21,756 nt of DNA from an uncultured Carnobacteriaceae bacterium (GTDB lineage Bacteria; Bacillota; Bacilli; Lactobacillales; Aerococcaceae). The stretch's first letter is position 1. The number at the start of each line of letters is the position of its first letter. This document shows, one piece after another, positions 15,785 through 21,756 of this stretch. The stretch spans positions 1-21,756 of the forward strand of contig CALHVK010000036.1 in the NCBI GenBank assembly GCA_938039195.1, written 5' to 3'. The notes below the pieces were generated by a model. It saw nothing but the letters and a program-made list of their open reading frames with translations. It did not search any database and was not told the DNA's origin. A program made the position numbers and the translations under genes.

Positions 15785-15818
15785 ACAAAAAAACCGCAGC
15801 CTTTTTTGGCTACGGTTT
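15785..15818 (-). terminator. Rho-independent terminator of the HMG-CoA synthase gene
   Basis: Minus strand AAACCGTAGCC / GGCTGCGGTTT stem with an AAAAAA loop, followed by TTTTG. It starts a few nucleotides after the stop codon. Confidence 0.92.
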
Positions 15819-15823
15819 GCGCT

Positions 15824-16984
15824 TTATTTAATTGTGTATTGACGTTGATGGTCAACAACGGCTGTTAATGTAATCGGGCTGTTGTCTTCGCGTGTGAAAG
15901 TTTGGTCACCGCTTGCGTCCACCACTTCTGTGAAGATTTCTTCGTATTCTTCTACAGTCAACATTTTGCGATTTTCTAGTAATGCTTTATGTTCTGCGAT
16001 ATGCAATTGGTTTTCGAATCCTTCGACTAATTCGCCGGCGAAGAATTCCCCAACGGCTCCTGATCCATAGCTGAAGAATCCGATGCGGTCTCCGGCTACT
16101 AAAACAGAACTGTTTTCTAATAATGAGATGAAGCTTAAGAATAATGAACCTGTGTAGATGTTTCCGACTTCGCGGTTATACACGGCTGCTTCTTGGTAAC
16201 GCGCTGTGAAGCGTTCTTGTTCCTCTTCGCTCATTTCTTCTAAGAATGGCTTGAAGGCTTTCATCCCCATTTTTGTATATGGTAAATGGAAACAAATCGC
16301 GTCAAAGTCTGAGAACTGCGCATTTGTTTTTGCTTGATAGTCATTCCATACTTCTGCAAAGAAACGGATATATTGCTCGTTTGAGAATTTTCCATCCACC
16401 ATTGGATACGCTTCGTAGTTTGGTCTCCAGAAGTCCATCACGTCATCTGTGAATAAGCTTGTTTCATTTTCTAATACGAGTAAACGTGGGTCACTAGAAA
16501 CAACCATTGCGACTGCTCCAGCCCCTTGTGTTGGTTCTCCACCAGAGTTTAATCCGTATTTAGCAATGTCACTTGCGATGACTAATACTTTTGAAGTTGG
16601 ATTTAAGGCAATATGACCTTTAGCTAATTGTAGGGCAGCTGTTGCTCCGTAGCAGGCATGTTTTAATTCTACGCTACGAACACGGTTTGATAATCCAAGC
16701 ATGCGTTGCATATAAACGGCAGCAGATTTTGATTGATCGATTCCTGTTTCTGTTCCAAATAAAATCATATCAATAAATTCACGGTCTTTATCATCGATAA
16801 TGGATAATGCAGCATTTGCGGCTAAAGTCACGATATCTTGAGTCACTGGTGCTACTGCCATTGTAGACTGGCCAATTCCAATCGTGTATTTAGCTGGCTC
16901 TACTCCACGTGCGGCTGCTAATGCTTCCATATCTAATGCAGTCGGTGGTACGAAGAAGCCAATCTTATCTATCCCTATATTCAT
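15824..16984 (-). CDS. mvaS: Hydroxymethylglutaryl-CoA synthase (mevalonate pathway)
   Basis: The 386-residue cytoplasmic enzyme matches bacterial MvaS in length. The catalytic residues fall at the enterococcal positions: Glu79 (GTETGID), Cys111 (KHACYG) and His233 (CFHLPYTKMG). It condenses acetyl-CoA with acetoacetyl-CoA to HMG-CoA, the second step of the mevalonate route to isoprenoids. AAAGGAG lies about 9 nt before the ATG. The acetoacetyl-CoA-forming thiolase is encoded divergently 231 bp away, which pairs steps one and two. No HMG-CoA reductase gene is visible in the window. Confidence 0.97.
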   Translation of the reverse strand: MNIGIDKIGFFVPPTALDMEALAAARGVEPAKYTIGIGQSTMAVAPVTQDIVTLAANAALSIIDDKDREFIDMILFGTETGIDQSKSAAVYMQRMLGLSNRVRSVELKHACYGATAALQLAKGHIALNPTSKVLVIASDIAKYGLNSGGEPTQGAGAVAMVVSSDPRLLVLENETSLFTDDVMDFWRPNYEAYPMVDGKFSNEQYIRFFAEVWNDYQAKTNAQFSDFDAICFHLPYTKMGMKAFKPFLEEMSEEEQERFTARYQEAAVYNREVGNIYTGSLFLSFISLLENSSVLVAGDRIGFFSYGSGAVGEFFAGELVEGFENQLHIAEHKALLENRKMLTVEEYEEIFTEVVDASGDQTFTREDNSPITLTAVVDHQRQYTIK

Positions 16985-17054
16985 TATTGTTCTCCTTTAC
17001 GAATGAAGCTTCTAACACACAAATTGAGCTTCCTGTTCTTTCTTAGCACACACT

Positions 17055-17083
17055 ATAGTAGCAAAAATTCGCCGTTAGGACAA
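17055..17083 (-). promoter_or_regulatory. Promoter of mvaS
   Basis: Minus strand TTGTCC (17078-17083), 17-nt spacer, TACTAT (17055-17060), about 70 nt upstream of the mvaS start in the divergent intergenic region. Confidence 0.6.
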
Positions 17084-17131
17084 TTGAATTCACTAAAAGT
17101 TAGGGAATTTAAACAATTCTTTACTAATTAT

Positions 17132-17160
17132 TTGTACTAAATTGATAGGTTTCTTATACG
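17132..17160 (+). promoter_or_regulatory. Candidate promoter of the thiolase gene
   Basis: TTGTAC (17132-17137), 17-nt spacer, TATACG (17155-17160). A second -10-like TATAAA occurs about 10 nt downstream with TTGATA at a longer spacing, so the exact start is uncertain. Confidence 0.45.
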
Positions 17161-17215
17161 AAATCTTATAAAATAGAAACGAAATAGGAAATATAGACTG
17201 GAAAGGAATGAAAAT

Positions 17216-18406
17216 ATGAACGGAAATGATATCGTCATCGTGAGTGCCACACGTACTGCGATTGGTAAATTTGGTGGGCAATTTGCTACAACTTCCGCTA
17301 TCGAACTAGGAACAACGGTCGCAAAATCTGCCATCCAAAAAGCGAATCTTTCACCTGAACAAATTGATACAGTCATCTTTGGAAATGTGTTACAAGCAGG
17401 TCTTGGACAAAATCCAGCTCGTCAAGTCGGACTTGGTGCTGGACTTCATCATACAAGTACTGCCGTAACGATTAATGAAGTCTGTGGTTCTGGACTAAAA
17501 GCCATTATTTCAGCCGCACAAGCTATTCGACTAGGAGACGCTAAAATCGTCTTAGCCGGCGGTATGGAAAATATGAGTCTTGCCCCACATTTATTACAAC
17601 AACGCTTTGCTCCAAAAAACGGTCCTGTGACATTAGTAGACTCTTTATTCAATGATGGATTAACGGACGCCTACTCACAAGACGCGATGGGGATTACCGC
17701 AGAAAACATCGTTGAAAAATACGGTTTTACTCGTGAAGAACAAGACGCTTTCGCTGTGGCTTCTCAACAAAAAGCCGCTAAAGCGCAGGAAGCTGGGCGC
17801 TTTGCTAGCGAAATCACTCCTGTAGCGGTCTTCAATCGTAAAACAAAATCCGACGACTTCATTGCAACGGACGAATTTATCCGTCCAAACACGACACTGG
17901 AGAGTCTTGCCGGTCTCAAACCAGCCTTCAAAAAAGACGGAACAGTCACAGCCGGAAACGCCTCTGGAATTAATGACGGTGCCGCTTGTGTCATTATGAC
18001 CACACGTGAATACGCAACAGAGCTTGGTCTTCCAATTCTTGCGACGTTGAAAGGCTATGCCGAAGCTGGGGTCGATCCTTCGATTATGGGAATCGGACCT
18101 GTTCCTGCCATTCAAAAATTAGTGGCACGTACACGCATTCCGCTTGAAAAAGTGGATATCTTTGAACTGAACGAAGCCTTTGCCGCACAAAGCATGGCAG
18201 TCATCAAAGACTTGAAGATTCCAACGGAGAAAGTAAATCCATTCGGTGGTGCCATTGCACTAGGCCATCCAATCGGCGCTTCTGGTACCCGTATTGTGGT
18301 CACGCTAATTAATGCACTTAACCAACTCGATGGTAAAATCGGGGTCGCTTCCCTCTGTGTAGGCGGCGGTATGGGTGTTGCCATCGCAATTGAACGCGAA
18401 CAATAG
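17216..18406 (+). CDS. Acetyl-CoA C-acetyltransferase (biosynthetic thiolase)
   Basis: The 396-residue enzyme has the normal length of a tetrameric thiolase. The acylated Cys90 lies in NEVCGSG, His351 in GHPIGASG and Cys381 in CVGGGMG. ENMSLAPH and NEAFAAQ are also family-typical. It joins two acetyl-CoA to acetoacetyl-CoA in the cytoplasm. Its place opposite mvaS indicates that it feeds the mevalonate pathway rather than fatty acid breakdown. In enterococci this activity is fused to HMG-CoA reductase (MvaE); here the protein ends after the thiolase domain, and the stop is followed directly by a terminator. GGAAAGGA lies about 8 nt before the ATG. Confidence 0.96.
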   Translation: MNGNDIVIVSATRTAIGKFGGQFATTSAIELGTTVAKSAIQKANLSPEQIDTVIFGNVLQAGLGQNPARQVGLGAGLHHTSTAVTINEVCGSGLKAIISAAQAIRLGDAKIVLAGGMENMSLAPHLLQQRFAPKNGPVTLVDSLFNDGLTDAYSQDAMGITAENIVEKYGFTREEQDAFAVASQQKAAKAQEAGRFASEITPVAVFNRKTKSDDFIATDEFIRPNTTLESLAGLKPAFKKDGTVTAGNASGINDGAACVIMTTREYATELGLPILATLKGYAEAGVDPSIMGIGPVPAIQKLVARTRIPLEKVDIFELNEAFAAQSMAVIKDLKIPTEKVNPFGGAIALGHPIGASGTRIVVTLINALNQLDGKIGVASLCVGGGMGVAIAIEREQ

Positions 18407-18418
18407 TATAAACAAGAA

Positions 18419-18475
18419 GAGTTGCCCAAGATTCACTTATAAGTGAATCTTGGGCAACTCTCATTTTTCTTTTTA
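18419..18475 (+). terminator. Thiolase terminator built on a perfect 42-nt palindrome
   Basis: The bases 18419-18460 form a perfect inverted repeat with 21-nt arms starting GAGTTGCCCAAGATTCACTT and no spacer. It is followed by CATTTTTCTTTTTA on the plus strand. It lies 12 nt after the thiolase stop and is longer than usual for a terminator. Confidence 0.85.
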
Positions 18476-18507
18476 CTGTCCACAGAACGAAGAAAGAAAT
18501 CAATATC

Positions 18508-18544
18508 AGGATTACGAAGAATCCGTTAGATTCTTCGTAATCCT
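18508..18544 (-). terminator. 16-bp stem-loop after the DUF2974 gene, probable terminator
   Basis: AGGATTACGAAGAATC pairs perfectly with 18529-18544 around the loop CGTTA. On the minus strand it begins 6 nt after the stop codon, but the following T tract is weak (GATATTGATTTCTTTC). Between convergent genes it may act in both directions. Confidence 0.65.
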
Positions 18545-18550
18545 GTAACT

Positions 18551-19837
18551 TTATTTCTCTTCGTGTTTCTTTTGTTCGTGACGCTGTTGATAGTACGCGC
18601 GAATCTCTTCGTTTTCTTCGGTCGCATGATAATGCATCTCAAAGCCATTCTTCTTCCAACTTAAAGTAGTCATGAGCTCCTCCCACGTTGGTAAGCGAAC
18701 TTCCGGAATTTCAAACGGTACCATCTCAGACACATCGAACGAGTCTTTCCAAACTTGAAATCGAGTTGAAACGAGTAATAACGCAATACGTGTTAACAAT
18801 TCACGTTTTTCTTCATCCATCTTCCCTGCTGCCTTCAAGAACTCTTGCACATAATGCATAAATTGTCCGTATACATCATTCACTGTCTCAATTCCAACCG
18901 TAAATAGTAGTTCAAAGAACACATTCCAGAACAATTCAAGTTCTTCGTCGCTAACTGATTCTGTCCATTTCTTAAAAGTTTGGTCATTCAACAGACTATT
19001 TTTAGTTAATTTTTCCACCTTAATAAACTGACCATCTTCAATACCCCAAGTCATGGCACTATGTTGCATCGCACCTACGGCATTACTTTTGACAATGACA
19101 TATGGCACTTCTGACTCTAGCATTAATCCAACCAGTGCATCTTGTGGAATATAACGCATCGCTAACGGTACTATATTTTGATATCCTTTTGTTTCAAGTA
19201 CAGAACGGGACAATCCTGGAGAATCAAAGCAGAAAATATCAACAATGCGCAGTTGCACATCTTCTGCTTGAGTGGCCGCAGCGTAAAGCGCTAAGTTTCC
19301 ACCCTTTGAATGTCCTGAAACCATTAAGTCCCCATCCCATAAACTGGCTTGTTTGGCTAAATACTCCTTGGCATCCGTTTGCGCCGCAACAAGGGGTGAA
19401 TACGTCATCAGGAAGTCTTCCTTCCAGCCAATCAGCGTATCATCTGTCCCTCTAAAAATAACAAGTCTGACACCAGGTTCTACCTCTACCGTAACGGCTG
19501 CGAATTGTTTGGTTGTATCTTTATCCCATTCGCTTACTACACCGAAGAATTTCATCGATTGGAAACGAGGTGCATCCGCAATGATTTGCGATACTTCATG
19601 GCGCTCCGGTGTCATCATCATTGGATTCTCGTCGAATAATTGTTTTTTATGTTCCTTCATATACTCGGCGATTTCTTTCACCGTTACAAAGTTCTCACCA
19701 TTTTCATCGCTTGGAACGACTTTTTCAAGTGGTAAATATTCTAATTCCGTCAATACTAAAGCGTCGATTTCAGAAAAAGCTCTTTCTTCAAACGAAACGT
19801 GCCCAAACTCTTTAATATAATCCAACATGTTTTTCAT
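18551..19837 (-). CDS. DUF2974 (Mbeg1-like) alpha/beta-hydrolase-fold protein
   Basis: The 428-residue protein has the lipase-type elbow GHSKGG (Ser177) preceded by FRGTDDTLIGWKEDF (about 128-142), the hallmark of DUF2974. No signal peptide is seen, so it is probably cytoplasmic. The C-terminal half is helical and acidic and ends in a highly charged tail (QQRHEQKKHEEK). The family is predicted to hydrolyse esters or lipids; no substrate is established. I chose the ATG at 19837 because GGAGG lies about 8 nt upstream; an ATG at 19870 would overlap that site. It has its own promoter and is divergent from the DUF1846 gene. Confidence 0.85.
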   Translation of the reverse strand: MKNMLDYIKEFGHVSFEERAFSEIDALVLTELEYLPLEKVVPSDENGENFVTVKEIAEYMKEHKKQLFDENPMMMTPERHEVSQIIADAPRFQSMKFFGVVSEWDKDTTKQFAAVTVEVEPGVRLVIFRGTDDTLIGWKEDFLMTYSPLVAAQTDAKEYLAKQASLWDGDLMVSGHSKGGNLALYAAATQAEDVQLRIVDIFCFDSPGLSRSVLETKGYQNIVPLAMRYIPQDALVGLMLESEVPYVIVKSNAVGAMQHSAMTWGIEDGQFIKVEKLTKNSLLNDQTFKKWTESVSDEELELFWNVFFELLFTVGIETVNDVYGQFMHYVQEFLKAAGKMDEEKRELLTRIALLLVSTRFQVWKDSFDVSEMVPFEIPEVRLPTWEELMTTLSWKKNGFEMHYHATEENEEIRAYYQQRHEQKKHEEK

Positions 19838-19874
19838 ACGAAAATCCTCCGTTATTTTGAGTGAGTCCATTACT

Positions 19875-19903
19875 ATTCTACTCTGTCATTATGGCACTTG
19901 CAA
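19875..19903 (-). promoter_or_regulatory. Promoter of the DUF2974 gene
   Basis: Minus strand TTGCAA (19898-19903), 17-nt spacer, TAGAAT (19875-19880), about 38 nt before the chosen ATG. Confidence 0.65.
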
Positions 19904-19960
19904 CTCTTTTTCCTATGGGGCAAAAAGCCGTCATTTTCTATAGAATTCCCCTTTTTTTCA

Positions 19961-19969
19961 TGCTATACT
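19961..19969 (+). promoter_or_regulatory. Promoter (extended -10) of the DUF1846 gene
   Basis: TGC-TATACT with the -10 at 19964-19969, 28 nt before the ATG. The -35 region is weak, which the TGn extension can offset. Confidence 0.6.
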
Positions 19970-19997
19970 ACTGAAATGAAATTAAGGGGGTTGTTGT

Positions 19998-21485
19998 ATG
20001 AAATTAGGATTTGATAGCGAGAAATACCTTGAAGAACAAAGTCAATACATTCTTCAACGAGTGAACGCTTATGACAAACTATACTTAGAGTTCGGAGGCA
20101 AGTTAATCGGTGATTTCCACGCGATGCGCGTATTGCCAGGATTTGATCCAGACGGAAAAATCAAATTACTTCACCGCCTACGCGACCAAGCAGAGATTAT
20201 TATCTGCGTGTACGCTGGCGATATCGAACAAAACAAAATTCGCGGTGACCTTGGAATCACATATGACCAAGATGTGCTTCGCCTAATGGACGACCTTCAC
20301 TATTGGGACCTTAAAATCAACAGCGTCCTCATCACTCGTTACACAGGGCAACCTGCTGCAACGCAATTTAAAAACTCACTCGAACGTCGCGGCATTAAAG
20401 TATATACGCACGGCTACACAGAAGGCTATCCGATGGACGTTGAAACGATCGTTAGTGACGCAGGATATGGCGCAAATGAATTTATCGAAACAACTCGCCC
20501 ACTTGTCGTCGTAACAGCTCCTGGTGCCAACAGCGGAAAACTAGCGACATGCTTAAGCCAGCTTTATCACGAAACTAAACGCGGTCGTCGTGCCGGCTAT
20601 TCTAAATTCGAAACATTCCCTGTATGGAATTTACCATTAAACCACCCTGTGAACGTGGCCTATGAAGCAGCCACTGCAGACTTAGAAGATGTCAACATGA
20701 TTGATACCTTCCATCTTGCCAAATACGGTGAAACAACCGTGAACTACAACCGAGACATCGAAGCCTTCCCACTTCTCCGTCGTATTTTGACGAAGATTTA
20801 CGGCGACGCTCCAATCCCTTACAACTCTCCTACAGATATGGGCGTGAACCGTGTCGGATTTGCTATCACTGATGATGAAGTTGTTCGCGAAGCTTCAAAC
20901 CAAGAAATCATCCGCCGTTACTACGCAGGCCAATGCGACTACAAACGCGGTATCGGAACTTTAGAAGCGGCTCAACGTGGCAAGTACATCATGGAAGAAA
21001 GTGGACTCTCTCCACAAGACCGTCCAGTTGTAAAAGCCGCTCTTGAAAAAGAAGCCGAAGCGAAAGTTCCCGTAGTAGCCTTACAACTTCCAACTGGCAA
21101 AATCATTACAGGAAAACAATCGGATACCATGACAGCCAGCGCAGCTTGCCTACTCAACTGCATTAAAGAATTAGCAGAAATAGGTGACTCCATCCATTTA
21201 TTACCACCTGTCATTTTAAACGCGATTGGCCAACTCGGAAGCGACGTCTTAAAACACCAACGCCGCTCACTCGATAGTAAAGAAGTGCTCATTGCACTCA
21301 GCATCTCAGCAGTCACAAACCCTGCCGCAGAAGCTGCCAAAAACCAATTACAAAACTTGCGCCACTTACAAGCGCACAGCACCGTTATCCTTCAAAAAGC
21401 CGACGAAGACACCTTCCGAAGCCTCGGAGTGATGATAACTTGCGAACCACAATTTGCTGGCACAAACCTCTACTACACAAACTAA
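19998..21485 (+). CDS. UPF0371/DUF1846 family protein
   Basis: The 495-residue protein matches the conserved DUF1846 family in length and sequence (MKLGFDSEKYLEEQSQYI start, FGGKLIGDFHAMRVLPGFDP, TAPGANSGKLATCLSQLYHE, GVNRVGFAITDDEVVREAS). The family is common in Firmicutes and Actinobacteria; its function is not established. No signal peptide or membrane segment is visible. The Gly/Ser-rich APGANSGK stretch resembles a nucleotide-binding loop but does not fit the Walker A rule. AGGGGG lies about 8 nt before the ATG. It is monocistronic. Codons ending in C are frequent compared with the left half of the window. Confidence 0.92.
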   Translation: MKLGFDSEKYLEEQSQYILQRVNAYDKLYLEFGGKLIGDFHAMRVLPGFDPDGKIKLLHRLRDQAEIIICVYAGDIEQNKIRGDLGITYDQDVLRLMDDLHYWDLKINSVLITRYTGQPAATQFKNSLERRGIKVYTHGYTEGYPMDVETIVSDAGYGANEFIETTRPLVVVTAPGANSGKLATCLSQLYHETKRGRRAGYSKFETFPVWNLPLNHPVNVAYEAATADLEDVNMIDTFHLAKYGETTVNYNRDIEAFPLLRRILTKIYGDAPIPYNSPTDMGVNRVGFAITDDEVVREASNQEIIRRYYAGQCDYKRGIGTLEAAQRGKYIMEESGLSPQDRPVVKAALEKEAEAKVPVVALQLPTGKIITGKQSDTMTASAACLLNCIKELAEIGDSIHLLPPVILNAIGQLGSDVLKHQRRSLDSKEVLIALSISAVTNPAAEAAKNQLQNLRHLQAHSTVILQKADEDTFRSLGVMITCEPQFAGTNLYYTN

Positions 21486-21489
21486 CCCC

Positions 21490-21520
21490 AAGCCCTCTCC
21501 ATTCGGACGAGGGCTTTTTT
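21490..21520 (+). terminator. Rho-independent terminator of the DUF1846 gene
   Basis: AAGCCCTC / GAGGGCTT stem with an 11-nt loop, followed by TTTT, right after the stop codon. Confidence 0.92.
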
Positions 21521-21568
21521 ATGGACACTTATCAGAAACTCAAACAACCTCTTAGCACCCTTTTTCGC

Positions 21569-21606
21569 ACTCTCCCGTTCCTCTAGCACTCTTCGGTTCC
21601 CCTAGC
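21569..21606. repeat. 19-nt tandem repeat, two copies
   Basis: ACTCTCCCGTTCCTCTAGC (21569-21587) is followed directly by a copy with 16 of 19 identical bases (21588-21606). The surrounding 21541-21657 is strongly pyrimidine-rich on the plus strand and holds no gene. Confidence 0.65.
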
Positions 21607-21657
21607 CGTCCCTAAGACCTATTCCTCTTTCCAACACCTCTTTTCAGAAGCAGAATC

Positions 21658-21756
21658 CTAAAAGCCCTCATACTCTGCTTTCTGACTCTCGTTCATTTTA
21701 CGTAGCTTTTCAGCTTCATCCATCTTAGCTTGATACTCTTTTTCAGCAGAACGCTT
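21658..21756 (-). CDS. C-terminal end of a charged coiled-coil protein, possibly a phage scaffold (DUF4355-like), partial
   Basis: Minus strand reading from the right edge gives 32 codons to a TAG at 21658-21660, ending EAEKLRKMNESQKAEYEGF. The stretch resembles the middle of DUF4355 phage scaffold proteins (AEKLAKM...EEKAEYE), which usually continue for many residues after this point. If the match is right, this copy is cut short and could be a prophage remnant. The alternative is the natural end of an unrelated coiled-coil protein. The start lies outside the window, and no terminator is obvious after the stop. Confidence 0.5.
   Translation of the reverse strand, partial: KRSAEKEYQAKMDEAEKLRKMNESQKAEYEGF

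Larger units (their letters stand above)
15070..15785. other. About 715-bp AT-rich gene-free region with foldback and diverged repeats
   Basis: No open reading frame with a ribosome binding site is present on either strand. It contains the 188-nt foldback (15091-15278), two copies of a 74-nt direct repeat, two copies of a shorter repeat that overlaps the foldback arm, and an AT-rich stretch (about 15590-15780) with only small stem-loops. It lies between the HMG-CoA synthase terminator and the asparaginase gene, so read on the minus strand it could be a long leader or hold a small RNA. Confidence 0.7.

Overview
The window looks like chromosomal DNA of a low-GC Gram-positive coccus of the order Lactobacillales. 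The evidence is a mevalonate-pathway HMG-CoA synthase of the enterococcal type, several LAAC-type lipoproteins, a methionine T-box leader, strong AAGGAGG-like ribosome binding sites, and UPF0371/DUF1846 and DUF2974 proteins. A member of the Carnobacteriaceae or Aerococcaceae is plausible, but the genus cannot be fixed from the sequence alone. Most genes lie on the minus strand and most are single transcription units with their own Rho-independent terminator.

Layout. 1-1390: 5' two thirds of tex (minus, runs off the left edge). 1520-2983: NCS2 purine permease. 3208-4002: lipoprotein of unknown function. 4117-4971: MetQ methionine-binding lipoprotein behind a full T-box leader (about 5053-5330) with an AUG specifier and its own promoter. 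5478-6452: PrsA foldase lipoprotein. 6633-7433: secreted LysM + 3D-domain wall protein with a WalR-like box upstream. 7828-9438: one-piece (TM + ATPase) ABC exporter. 9552-12721: three-gene ABC operon (ATPase, then two related ABC-2 permeases). 12914-15013: asparaginase-rlmN operon. 15070-15785: about 715 bp without a gene, filled with a large foldback and diverged direct repeats. 15824-16984 (minus) and 17216-18406 (plus): divergent HMG-CoA synthase and acetyl-CoA acetyltransferase, the first two steps of the mevalonate pathway. 18551-19837: DUF2974 alpha/beta-hydrolase-like protein (minus). 19998-21485: DUF1846 protein (plus). 21658-21756: C-terminal end of a minus-strand coiled-coil protein resembling a phage scaffold (DUF4355-like).

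Together the genes serve housekeeping and envelope tasks: precursor uptake (purines, methionine), folding of exported proteins (PrsA), wall remodelling (LysM/3D), export or self-protection (ABC systems), isoprenoid precursor synthesis, and RNA/translation quality (Tex, RlmN). I found no CRISPR array, complete mobile element, rRNA or tRNA gene. The least explained part is the repeat-rich intergenic region at 15.07-15.78 kb, which could hold a structured RNA or a MITE-like element. The right edge may touch the remnant of a prophage.
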